64,000 bases of DNA, taken from NCBI RefSeq assembly GCF_001514285.1, contig NZ_KQ949029.1, forward strand, positions 24,942 through 88,941. Direction: 5' to 3'. The position numbers and the translations under genes are program-made. Under the pieces are notes generated by a model that saw nothing but the letters and a program-made list of their open reading frames with translations, was not told where the DNA came from and did no database searches. This DNA comes from Streptomyces sp. DSM 15324 (GTDB taxonomy: Bacteria > Actinomycetota > Actinomycetes > Streptomycetales > Streptomycetaceae). This document shows, one piece after another, positions 49,828-57,668 of the stretch; the stretch's first letter is position 1, and every line of letters begins with the position of its first letter.

Positions 49828-50387
49828 GCGCGAGGGGTTCCGTCGACGGGCTGAGGTCCTCCGCACCGCTCGGCGAGATGCTGCCCGCCGTGTTCGCCGA
49901 CGACGACCTGGCACAGCGTTTCGTCGCGGGTCTCGACGAGGTCCTCGCTCCGATCCTGAACGTCCTGGACTGCCTGGACTCCTACTTCACCCCCGCGCTC
50001 GCCCCTGCGGACTTCACCCGCTGGCTCGGCGGCTGGGTCGGCGCCGAGACCGACGGCACGGAGCCCGAGCAGTGGCTGCGGGCCGCCGTGGCGACCGCCG
50101 CGCGTCTGCACCGGGTACGCGGCACGCGACGCGGACTGGCCGAGACGGTCCGGCTGGCCTTCGGTGTGGAGCCGGAGATCAGCGAGAGCGGAGCCGCCGA
50201 CTGGAGCGCCGGGCCACTCGGCCCCGTCCCCGGCGAGCCCCGGCCACGGCTGCACGTCACCCTGCGGCTGCCCGACCCGACCCCCGCGGACACACACCGG
50301 CTCGACAGCCTCGTCGCCGCGGCCCGCCCCGCCCACATGCCCTACACGGTCCAGGTGACCGCCGCGGAAAGGATTCCCGAGAGATGA
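49824..50387 (+). CDS. cis12: Tail protein gpI-like (Afp12-type) baseplate protein
   Basis: The product has 187 residues: LRSSAPLGEMLPAVFADDDL, FVAGLDEVLAPILNVLDCLD, YFTPALAPADFTRWLGGWVG and ATAARLHRVRGTRRGLAETV are the tail_P2_I family signature with its conserved RGTRxGL. It partners the gpJ-like wedge. Its start and stop are ATGA overlaps with both neighbours. No tail-fibre gene follows it, unlike Afp/PVC. Confidence 0.93.
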   Translation: MSARGSVDGLRSSAPLGEMLPAVFADDDLAQRFVAGLDEVLAPILNVLDCLDSYFTPALAPADFTRWLGGWVGAETDGTEPEQWLRAAVATAARLHRVRGTRRGLAETVRLAFGVEPEISESGAADWSAGPLGPVPGEPRPRLHVTLRLPDPTPADTHRLDSLVAAARPAHMPYTVQVTAAERIPER

Positions 50388-51967
50388 CCAGCCAGCCCCC
50401 CGCCACCGGATCCGGCAGGGACGGGGCAGCACGCTGCGCCGAGTGCGGCACCCGGGCGGCGCCCGGCCAGTTCTTCTGCGACTCCTGCGGCGCCGTGCTG
50501 CGCTGGGCCCGCCGCACGGCGCGCGGCGGTACGGCCGAAGACGCCCGCGAGGCGGACGAACAGCCCACCGAGGAGTCCGGGCCGACGGCAGGAAGGCCGG
50601 CCTCCCGGTCCGGCAGAGAGCCGGCGCCTGCTGCCGGGGACAGGAACCCGCCGGAAGCCCTCGGGGTACCGGCCACCGTGAACAGCGACCGGTCACCGGG
50701 CTCGGTCCACGACGACGGGCCGGACACCACACCCGGAGACAGCGCATACGCGGACGTCGTGGCCTCGTTCGGCGAGGCCCCCTCGACCGGTACACGCGCC
50801 CCGGAACCGGATGGTGCCCCACCGCGCACACCCGCCTCCGGCGAGCGCGGACCGGACCGGCGTGAACCGGAGACGAACACGCTCGCCAGCAGCACGCCAG
50901 ACACGACCGGCCCGGACACGAACGCACCGGACATGAACAGCCAGGACGACGGCCCGCATACGACCAGGCCAGCCGACGACGGAGCCCGCACCGGCCGGCT
51001 CGACGACGACGCACCCACCGCACAGCCGCCTGCGACACCCCCCGCGGCCTCCGGTGTCCCGGACGACACCATCGCACGGGCCAGGTCCCTGCTCGTGCCC
51101 GTGGCCGACGCCGAACGCCGGACCGCACCGGCACCGTCCGTCCCTGCCGTGCTGCCGGGCCGACCCGACACGCACCGGCCTCAGGTCCGCACGCCCGGCC
51201 GGGCACCCGGCACCGACGGCGGCGTGCCCTGCCCGTGGTGCGGCACACCCAACCGTGCGGACCGCCACTTCTGCGGCCTGTGCGCGATGCCGCAGTCCCG
51301 TGCTCCCCAGGCCACCGGCCCCCGCCCCTGGTGGCACCGCGTGCTGGACCCGCGCAACCGGGAGACACCGCGGGCGGGCGACCGGCCACGCCTGAGGCGG
51401 GGTTTCGGGTACCTGATGACCTGGGCGCTCTGGGCGGTACCGCTCACCCTCCTGGTCACCGCCGTCGTCAACGCCGACAACGCCGTCAGCGCGGTACGCG
51501 ACCACTTCGCCCAGCGCGGCCCGGTCGGACCGGACAGTGTCAAGGCCTCGCGCTCCTATCCGCGGCACGGTCCGGAACTCGCCTTCGACAAGCTCAGCAA
51601 CACCTGGTGGGGCCCGGGGGTCAACCAGTCAGGCGCGGGGGAATGGATCGAGGCCCGCTTCGACCAGCCCACCCAGCTGCTCGACGTCATCATCACCCCC
51701 GGCGTCTCCCCACGCGCCGACCAGCTTGCCGAGTCGGCCCTCCCCCGACGCGTCGAGGCCGTGATCACCACCGCGGACGGCACGAAGGAATCCCGCTTCC
51801 TCACCCTCGACCAAGCCGCGGGAGGCCAGCGCCGCGCCTTCCGTGTCGGCGAGGTCACCGCGGTACGCCTCATCGTGCGCTCGTCCTACGCCGTCTCCGC
51901 CGACAAGCAGGTCGCCATCGCCGAGATCGAGTTCTTCGGTCCGTCGAACAGCGGCACACACCAGTAG
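50384..51967 (+). CDS. cisA: Zinc-ribbon membrane protein, CisA-like eCIS membrane anchor
   Basis: The product has 527 residues. An N-terminal zinc ribbon (CAECG at 18-22, CDSC at 32-35) precedes a long acidic disordered region (about 40-275) and a second zinc ribbon (CPWCGTPNRADRHFCGLC from 283). One TM helix lies at about 344-364 (LMTWALWAVPLTLLVTAVVN). The C-terminal outside domain is discoidin/NADase-type glycan-binding-like (NTWWGPGVNQSGAGEWIEAR, LLDVIITPGVSPRADQ, VRLIVRSSYAVSADKQVAIA, EIEFFG). Streptomyces CisA is reported to tie cytoplasmic injection particles to the membrane; this protein has the same position and plan. It is the last gene of the structural operon. Confidence 0.88.
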   Translation: MTSQPPATGSGRDGAARCAECGTRAAPGQFFCDSCGAVLRWARRTARGGTAEDAREADEQPTEESGPTAGRPASRSGREPAPAAGDRNPPEALGVPATVNSDRSPGSVHDDGPDTTPGDSAYADVVASFGEAPSTGTRAPEPDGAPPRTPASGERGPDRREPETNTLASSTPDTTGPDTNAPDMNSQDDGPHTTRPADDGARTGRLDDDAPTAQPPATPPAASGVPDDTIARARSLLVPVADAERRTAPAPSVPAVLPGRPDTHRPQVRTPGRAPGTDGGVPCPWCGTPNRADRHFCGLCAMPQSRAPQATGPRPWWHRVLDPRNRETPRAGDRPRLRRGFGYLMTWALWAVPLTLLVTAVVNADNAVSAVRDHFAQRGPVGPDSVKASRSYPRHGPELAFDKLSNTWWGPGVNQSGAGEWIEARFDQPTQLLDVIITPGVSPRADQLAESALPRRVEAVITTADGTKESRFLTLDQAAGGQRRAFRVGEVTAVRLIVRSSYAVSADKQVAIAEIEFFGPSNSGTHQ

Positions 51968-52299
51968 CCGGCGGTCATGGCGTCAAGCCGAACGGGAACA
52001 TCCATGGGCACTCCGATCCACCAGGTCCCCGCACGACGCGCAAGAGGCGAGCACCCGCCAGAGCGCACCCCATCGCGCTCAAAGCAGGCCCCGGCCGACC
52101 ACAAACTCCCCCCGCGAGCGGGCGGACACTCCCAACGACCCGGCGAAGACCGGCGCCTGGGCCAAGAGGATCGCAGAACACCTGCCCTCGGGAAGCGCGC
52201 CAACTGGCCACTCGGGCACGGCGATTGAGTACGCGCACTCATGCCGGGGACTCGGCCGGACCCGAGGATGAGGGCATACCCAGACACGAGGAGCCAGCA
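51968..52299. other. Intergenic region after the eCIS operon
   Basis: No gene or clear terminator hairpin was seen. It carries the promoter-type palindrome at 52226-52241. Confidence 0.5.
52226..52241. promoter_or_regulatory. Palindromic promoter motif TGAGTACGCGCACTCA
   Basis: The sister site of 22941-22956, 58 nt before the DUF2238 gene. The two agree at 14 of 16 bases, and nearby flanks (ATGCCGGGG here, CGGCCGG there) are similar. Confidence 0.6.
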
Positions 52300-52986
52300 A
52301 TGTCCGCCATCCACCCGACCGTCAGCCCGTCGCAGGACCCACGGCCGGGCACACCGCAACCCGCAGCCCGCCGCCGGCTGCCCGCCGTTCTCGCGGTCAC
52401 CGTCGCCGCGGCGCTCGCGGCATCGGCGTGGGACGCCAAAGACCCCACCACCTGGCTGCTGGAAACGGTCTGGGTGATGGTGGGCCTGCCCCTGGCGATC
52501 CTGCTGCGTCGACGCTTCCCCCTGAGCGGCCTGCTGTGCGCTCTGCTGGCCGCACACGCGCTGGTCCTGATCGTGGGCGGACACTACACCTACGCGGAAG
52601 TCCCCGCCGGAAACTGGGCCCGCGACTGGTTCGGCCTGGAGCGCAACCCCTACGACCGCTTCGGCCACCTCATGCAGGGCTTTGTCCCGGCGGTCCTGGT
52701 CCGCGAACTCCTCGTCCGCACCTCGCCGTTGCGCGACAGCCGCTGGCTGGCACCGTTGACCGTCTGCGCCTGCCTCGCCTTCAGCGCGGTCTTCGAGATG
52801 CTCGAGTGGGCAGCAGCCGTGACCGGCGGACAGGCCGCCGACGCCTTCCTGGCCACCCAGGGCGACGTCTGGGACACCCAGTGGGACATGTTCTGCGCGC
52901 TGATCGGCGCGACCTGCTCAGTGCTCCTCCTCAGCCGCCCGCACGACCGCAGCCTCACCCACCTGACGCTTCCCGTGAGGGACTGA
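52300..52986 (+). CDS. DUF2238-family integral membrane protein (YjdF-like)
   Basis: The 228-residue product starts at the ATG with an ACGAGGAG site. It has six hydrophobic helices, among them LPAVLAVTVAAALAASAWDA, LLETVWVMVGLPLAILLRRR, and GDVWDTQWDMFCALIGATCS. The family signature ERNPYDRFGHLMQGFVPAVL and the VFEMLEWAAA helix are present. Function is unknown; in other bacteria members are inner-membrane proteins of the YjdF type. The TGAGTA palindrome upstream suggests stress or developmental control. Confidence 0.88.
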   Translation: MSAIHPTVSPSQDPRPGTPQPAARRRLPAVLAVTVAAALAASAWDAKDPTTWLLETVWVMVGLPLAILLRRRFPLSGLLCALLAAHALVLIVGGHYTYAEVPAGNWARDWFGLERNPYDRFGHLMQGFVPAVLVRELLVRTSPLRDSRWLAPLTVCACLAFSAVFEMLEWAAAVTGGQAADAFLATQGDVWDTQWDMFCALIGATCSVLLLSRPHDRSLTHLTLPVRD

Positions 52987-53089
52987 ACCTCCCTCAGCCC
53001 GATGTGACGTGCGGAGCAAGGAGCCTCGTGGTGAGAGCCGCGAGGCCTGCCCACATCTGCTCGCAAGACATGTAGTACCGGCTGACGAG

Positions 53090-53480
53090 AGGTGCGACGA
53101 GTGCAGGTGCCTCACTGCGCGCCGATCGGCGTCGGCGGGGTCGACTTCGAGGCAGGAGAGCTCGACGACCCGCCGGGGCGACGCTGCTGCTGTACACCGA
53201 CGGCCTGGTCGAGTCCCGGCTGCGCGACATGGCCACCGGCATCGAGCACTGCGCGAGAAGCTCGAAGCGAGCGCCCAACCGACGGACCCCGACCACCCGC
53301 CGCCCCTTGCGGCGCTGTGCGACGAGGTGCTCGACATACTCGGTCCGGGCGGCCGGGACGACGACATCGCGCTGCTCGCCGCCCGCTTCGACGGGATCGC
53401 GCCGAGTGACGCGGCGTACCGGTTCCTGGAGCCGGAGGACGCCGCACCCGGACAAGCCCGGCAGCTGCCCCGGCATCGCC
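53090..53480 (+). pseudogene. SpoIIE/PP2C-type phosphatase, C-terminal scrap
   Basis: Two frames must be joined: APIGVGGVDFEAGELDDPPG, then TLLLYTDGLVESRLRDMATG (metal-binding Asp-Gly-Leu), then LAALCDEVLDILGPGGRDDD and IALLAARFDGIAPSD (final Asp motif). Only the last third of the phosphatase domain remains, with slips near 53180 and 53245. It lies downstream of the DUF2238 gene. Confidence 0.7.
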
Positions 53481-53529
53481 CCAGCCCAGGACAAGGTCGC
53501 CGGGAGCGCGGACGGACGCGCCGTGGGCG

Positions 53530-53736
53530 CATGTCCCGTTTCAGCTGCGCGGCGGAGACGGTGTGGCCTCGCCGGGCGAGCGCGTCACGCAGCTCGCCGG
53601 GCGTCAGGGGCCCACCGCAGCGTGCGAGGTACCGGGCCGCGAGCTGCTCGCGGGTGGGATAGGCCGGCGGCTCCACCACCAGGAGCGAGTGGCTGACCGC
53701 CCGGTGCTCGGTCGCGGTGACCACAAGCCGAACCAC
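53530..53736 (-). pseudogene. Unrecognised protein fragment
   Basis: A leftward frame reads RLVVTATEHRAVSHSLLVVE, YPTREQLAARYLARCGGPLT, and GELRDALARRGHTVSAAQLK, which has the look of a real small helical (HTH-like) domain. There is no defensible start, and the frame degenerates into phosphatase-shadow sequence after about 53530. Family unknown. Confidence 0.35.
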
Positions 53737-53887
53737 CGGCGGCGGGTTCTCGGGGAGTTCGCCGGATTCAACGCGCGATCACCACAGGTTCACCGGCGAT
53801 CACCGAGCCGTATCGGCGCCCGTCGCTCGCTCTCCTGCTCGCCGCCCACCAGCGGTCATGACGGGGGCGTTCAAGAGCCATGCTCCG

Positions 53888-53919
53888 GGGCCGCCCGACC
53901 GCGGGATGTCGGGCGGCCC
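53888..53919 (-). terminator. Terminator hairpin after the lipoprotein gene
   Basis: A perfect 12-bp stem (GGGCCGCCCGAC with its complement) surrounds an 8-nt loop, 14 nt beyond the lipoprotein stop. A good position and strong GC stem. Confidence 0.75.
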
Positions 53920-53932
53920 GCCGGGCGGGCGC

Positions 53933-54613
53933 TCAGGGGGTGAAGACCTCTTCCAGACGGTCGACGGCCCCGTCGTCGCCGAGGTGGTACGTGAAGACCA
54001 GCCCGCTGTTGGGGTTGGCCTCCAGCCAGTCGAGGAACTCCTGGACCCCGATGTGCTGGTTCTCGGTGCTTTGCACGATGGGATCGGTGGCGGTGACGTA
54101 TGCCGCCTGGTCCATGGGCAGGTAGGTCTCCTTGCCTACGGTCACGAAGGGTGCGCCGTCGGAGTCCTTGGGAGCGCAACCCCAGTTGCCGTACTTGACG
54201 ATCAGGTTGAGCGAGCCACCCTCCGGGGTGTAGCGGTAGACCGCGATCTCATCAGGAGAGATGGGCATCTTGTGATCGCAGCCGTCGGGGTCCTCAGCAG
54301 GGGACTGCGCGGCGGCCGTGGCGGGGGCGGGGGTGGGCTTCGGAGCAGGGGCCGGGGACGAGGCCTTGGCGGCGCCGGTCGCCGTGGGTTCCGCGCTGGG
54401 CTGGGTCCCGGCGGTCGTCGCGCCGGTCCCTGTGCCTGTGCCTGTCGGCTGGGCCGTCGTCGTGTGCCCGGTGGTCGGTGATGCCGTGGCGTCGCCGTCT
54501 CCGTTGCAGGCCGTGAGCGTCACCGCCAGAACGGCGACTGCGCACGCACCGGCCGTGGCCGTACGGAGAGCGGCGGTGGGTCTGTGATGGGGAGACTTGC
54601 TCGTCGTTGCCAC
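53933..54613 (-). CDS. Lipoprotein with Thr/Pro-rich linker
   Basis: The 226-residue product has a signal peptide ending at the lipobox LTAC (AGACAVAVLAVTLTACNGDG), a roughly 90-residue Thr/Ala/Pro linker spanning the wall, and a compact domain with a Cys pair (GCDHKMPISPDEIAVYRYTP, NLIVKYGNWGCAP, QHIGVQEFLDWLEANP, VDRLEEVFTP). The domain is conserved-looking but I cannot name it. It has its own terminator and no operon partners. Confidence 0.82.
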   Translation of the reverse strand: MATTSKSPHHRPTAALRTATAGACAVAVLAVTLTACNGDGDATASPTTGHTTTAQPTGTGTGTGATTAGTQPSAEPTATGAAKASSPAPAPKPTPAPATAAAQSPAEDPDGCDHKMPISPDEIAVYRYTPEGGSLNLIVKYGNWGCAPKDSDGAPFVTVGKETYLPMDQAAYVTATDPIVQSTENQHIGVQEFLDWLEANPNSGLVFTYHLGDDGAVDRLEEVFTP

Positions 54614-54913
54614 GGCGGATGCCTTCCTGGTTGCGGCCCGAAGCGGGGCCTTCCTGTATCAAGCACGGACGATTTCAGGCCAACCGTAGTTGCGGCAAGC
54701 GCAGGTGGCTGCCAACTGGTGACAGTCGCCGGTGGCACGGGGCGCGCGTCCGGGAACCTCATCCGTCCTGGCACCACGTGGTGGACGGGCAGTCGGTGCC
54801 TCGGACCGCGCCCATTGTCCGAGGCGCGCGTCAGGACGTGTGAGGGCCGGACCACGCGGCCGAATCTCGCCCTCCACCTCCGTCCCGCCTCCGTCCCGCC
54901 TCCGCCTCCGGCG

Positions 54914-55003
54914 GAGCGTGACCGGCTGCGTGAGGCTGCGGGTATCACCCAGGCCCGCCTGGCCACCGCGTTGAAGACCACGACTCAGTCGGTGGAGGAC
55001 GTA
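54914..55003 (+). pseudogene. XRE-type helix-turn-helix scrap
   Basis: A 30-residue stretch, ERDRLREAAGITQARLATAL then KTTTQSVEDV, has the first helices of a lambda-repressor-like HTH. It then runs into IS sequence at about 55004. The gap 54614-54913 shows nothing else except the lipoprotein leader. Confidence 0.4.
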
Positions 55004-55051
55004 GGTCAGCGAAGTGAGCGAAGGGATCGTTTCGGCAGAGTATGTCCCGGC

Positions 55052-55282
55052 ATGGCGAGCGAGACGGTCGAGGCTGTGCTGTTTCCCGGGATTGATGTGC
55101 GACTGGAGCGCATCAGCGACTCCTCCGACGTCCTGGTGATGGAGGCGGTGTCCACCGCTCGCCCGGGCCGGTGCCCGGACTGCCGGAAACAGGCGAGGCG
55201 CACGCACAGCTCGTACCGACGCGACCTGCATGAAAGGCCGTTGGGCTCTCAGCGGGTCATAGTCCGGCTCCACCCGCGCCGG
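55052..55282 (+). mobile_element. ISL3-family transposase, N-terminal fragment
   Basis: From the ATG at 55052 the product reads AVLFPGIDVRLERISDSSDV, RPGRCPDCRKQARRTHSSYR, and LHERPLGSQRVIVRLHPRR, the ISL3 zinc-finger N-terminus (LFPGxxV, CPxC). It stops matching at about 55282, where another frame (YRAVADLTAVAETHPAITAV) of unknown origin begins. The catalytic domain is lost. Confidence 0.7.
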
Positions 55283-55344
55283 GCACGACCGCTGCTACCG
55301 GGCCGTCGCCGACCTCACGGCGGTCGCCGAAACCCACCCGGCCA

Positions 55345-55662
55345 TCACCGCGGTGACGGTGATCCGCCGCGACGGCCACTCCACGTGTGCGGATCGCCGC
55401 TCACCGCCCGGACATACGACGGCTGCCCCCTGCCGCGGACGGTCCACGACTCCAGGTCCCTCAGCCGCGCCGCGTAGAGCACAGCAAGGCGGTCCTCCTC
55501 CGGGTCGGCGTCCTCCAGACGCTGCAGGTCCTGGTAGGCAGCCGTACGGCCCGCCGTCAGCTGCGCAAGACGCTCCTCATCGGGCAGTGGGGCCCGCCGC
55601 TCGGCAGCGATCTGCTCGGTGTACCAGTGCACTATCTCCTGCACGATGTCGTTCGGCCGCAT
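55345..55662 (-). CDS. Small coiled-coil hypothetical protein
   Basis: The product has 105 residues from the ATG at 55662, with a strong GGGGGAGAGGA ribosome site. The N-terminal 70 residues are helical (RPNDIVQEIVHWYTEQIAAE, DEERLAQLTAGRTAAYQDLQ, YAARLRDLE), a type common in Streptomyces genomes. The last 35 residues (TVRGRGQPSYVRAVSGDP) look random, so the gene probably lost its natural stop where foreign sequence joined near 55440. Function unknown. Confidence 0.6.
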   Translation of the reverse strand: MRPNDIVQEIVHWYTEQIAAERRAPLPDEERLAQLTAGRTAAYQDLQRLEDADPEEDRLAVLYAARLRDLESWTVRGRGQPSYVRAVSGDPHTWSGRRGGSPSPR

Positions 55663-55974
55663 GCTGGTCCTCTCCCCCGCCCGGGCCGGAGAAGCCGGGC
55701 TGATCCGGTGTACCGAACATGGCAACCTCCTTGAACGCTGATCACCTTGGGAAGGGGCCATTGTCCTGGAACCTCCGCCGCTCTTCGGCGCAACCCCGGG
55801 GACGGAGCCGTGCCCGAGCAGATCCATGGCGGGTGCGACGGACCACTCTTCGTCCCGTCTGAAACGTCACCCGTTGGGGCTAATCCGGGTGGCTTCAGGG
55901 AGCTGGAGGTGAGGGACTGAAGAGCACCCTTCCGTCCTCTGCCAGCTCTCCGCTGCCCTGAAAGACCGAGGTGA
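55663..55974. other. Gap, no gene seen
   Basis: It holds the leader of the leftward small protein and, at its right end, the AGGTG site of the LPMO-like gene. Nothing else was recognised. Confidence 0.5.
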
Positions 55975-57120
55975 TTGCGGGTGACCCCCAACTCCAGTAC
56001 TCCCGTCAACGGCGACTACTACGACCCGAAGGACCTCACGGCCGCTACGACCTACCGGACCGACGGTTCCGAGATCCTCCACGGCATCTCCCTGCGATGG
56101 ACCACCGGAGGCAACTCCGGCGGTGACACCACCCCGCCGGACTGGGACGACGGCCGGGCCCCGTACCCGCACGAGTACGAGGTGTGGCTCAACGGCCGGC
56201 CCACCCAGACCCTCCATCTCGACTGGCCGACCTGGTGGGGCGGCTGGAAGCTCGCGGCCAACCACTGGGTCACTCTGGGAACCGATCCTGGCGACACCTA
56301 CCAGGTCAAAATCCGGGCCCGGCGTGGCGACGGCAGCTGGAGCCCGTTCTCCGAGGAGTGCACCGTTCCCGGCCGCTCCGACGCCCCGTACCAGCCGATC
56401 CCCGTCGCGGTGGCCGACGACCGCAGCGGGGACCTCGCGCAGCCCAGGCACGGCAACATGGCCGACCCGCCGGGCCGCTCCCTGCTCACCCTGAAATCCG
56501 CGGAGGGCGGCGGGGGCCACGCCTGCACGAGCGCCTTCTGCGACCAGGTCCGTGCGGCCTGTGCTCCGGACGCGTGGTGGGCGGAGGTCGTCCCCGGGAA
56601 GGAACGGATGTGCGCGGACTACCCGTGGAACCGGCACGGCCACTACCTGGAGTACCGGAAGTTCAGCACCGGCGGCGACGACGGCAAGGTGGCCTCCGCG
56701 GGCAACCCCCGCTTCGCCGGCCTCGACCTCGTGGGCGACTGGCCCACCACCGTCCTCGACACCGCCGCCAAGGACCTCACCTTCTCCTACGAGCACACCG
56801 CCAACCACACAGGACCGACGTGGACGTACCAGTTCTTCGTCACCAAGGACGGCTGGAACGCCTCAGCCCCGCTGTCCTGGGCCGACCTGGAGCCGACCCC
56901 TTTCATGGTGGTCGTCCACGGCCGCAACCCCGAAGAGGCATGGACCACGGCGGCGCTGGCCGGACGCAAGAGGGGCCGGCACGCGATCGTCAACATCTGG
57001 GGCGGGCACGGCGGCGTCTGCACCACCGGCAACCCGGAGCGGTGCTGCGACCACGTCGACCAGGAGCAGCAGATGACCGGTGAATTCTTCGTGTCCGTCT
57101 CGGACGTCGTCTTCGAATGA
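55975..57120 (+). CDS. AA10-type lytic polysaccharide monooxygenase-like protein with internal LPMO domain
   Basis: The product has 381 residues. The TTG at 55975 sits 6 nt after GAGGTG; a GTG two codons on is the alternative. No signal peptide is present. Residues about 1-145 look like a fibronectin-type module (PHEYEVWLNGRPTQTLHLDW, YQVKIRARRGDGSWSPFSEE). At residue 159 an AA10-like start appears (RHGNMADPPGRS, cf. the usual HGxxxxPxSR). Later come KVASAGNPRFAGLDLVGDWP, TANHTGPTWTYQFFVTKDGW (second brace His at about 278), GRKRGRHAIVNIWGGHGG, and a SVSDVVFE end. LPMOs need the first His as the mature N-terminus; here it is internal. Confidence 0.78.
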   Translation: MRVTPNSSTPVNGDYYDPKDLTAATTYRTDGSEILHGISLRWTTGGNSGGDTTPPDWDDGRAPYPHEYEVWLNGRPTQTLHLDWPTWWGGWKLAANHWVTLGTDPGDTYQVKIRARRGDGSWSPFSEECTVPGRSDAPYQPIPVAVADDRSGDLAQPRHGNMADPPGRSLLTLKSAEGGGGHACTSAFCDQVRAACAPDAWWAEVVPGKERMCADYPWNRHGHYLEYRKFSTGGDDGKVASAGNPRFAGLDLVGDWPTTVLDTAAKDLTFSYEHTANHTGPTWTYQFFVTKDGWNASAPLSWADLEPTPFMVVVHGRNPEEAWTTAALAGRKRGRHAIVNIWGGHGGVCTTGNPERCCDHVDQEQQMTGEFFVSVSDVVFE

Positions 57121-57289
57121 TCTGACGGGGAGCCGCTCACCGCCCGGCTTCGGCACCGCGGGCTGCCGCGACGAGCGTGCACCGGCGGTGCCGAAACCCG
57201 GACCCGTTCACGCTCACACTCCTTGCTCCCCGACTCCGCCCCGGCGCCACGCCGGGGCGGGCCGCACGCAGTGACACGCCACCCCTTGG

Positions 57290-57460
57290 TGGATGTGGCA
57301 GGCCGGGATCTCAGGGCACTGTTCAGCACGAACTACCGCAGCGTGCAGGCCGCGGAGGCGTTCACGAACCGGGCTCGCAGTGGGAGGCGGTCGCTGCCGT
57401 GCTCACCCAGCACCTCCACCAGGTCGGTGCCTCTGGCTTCGACCCCTAGGACCTCAAGGC
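57290..57460 (+). pseudogene. Possible NTPase N-terminal scrap
   Basis: Joined frames give AGRDLRALFSTNYRSVQAAE, FTNR, GSQWEAVAAVLTQHLHQVGA, and SGFDP, then a stop. It resembles the start of Streptomyces TPR/NTPase proteins just before their P-loop. The IS5 fragment begins right after, so an insertion probably destroyed the gene. Weak. Confidence 0.3.
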
Positions 57461-57473
57461 GCCTCTGGGTCAC

Positions 57474-57616
57474 GTGCGGACCGGTGTCCCACGGCAGGAC
57501 CTGCCGACGCGCTTCGGGAAGTGGAAAACAGTGCACGACAGGCATCGCCGGTGGTCGGCGGATGGCACGTGGGAGAAGGTTCTCCGGGCTGTCCAAGCTG
57601 ACGCAGAGGTGGAAGG
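57474..57616 (+). mobile_element. IS5-family transposase N-terminal fragment
   Basis: RTGVPRQDLPTRFGKWKTVH, then DRHRRWSADGTWEKVLRAVQ and ADAEVEG are the IS5 N-terminal domain. The sequence ends before the catalytic domain and is followed by the oxidoreductase terminator. Confidence 0.75.
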
Positions 57617-57633
57617 ACTCAGAGGACACCTCA

Positions 57634-57661
57634 GTGGGGCCTCGCGTGCGCGAAGCCCCAC
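57634..57661 (-). terminator. Terminator hairpin after the quinone oxidoreductase gene
   Basis: GTGGGGC and TCGCG pair with CGCGA and GCCCCAC around a 2-nt tip with one mismatch, 8 nt beyond the stop. Confidence 0.65.
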
Positions 57662-57668
57662 GACGGGA

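Noticed and set aside
32346..51967. Prophage interpretation of the tail genes
   Set aside because: No capsid, portal, terminase, integrase, holin or endolysin genes are present, while DUF4255, AAA+ and CisA-like genes are. This is an injection system, not a phage.
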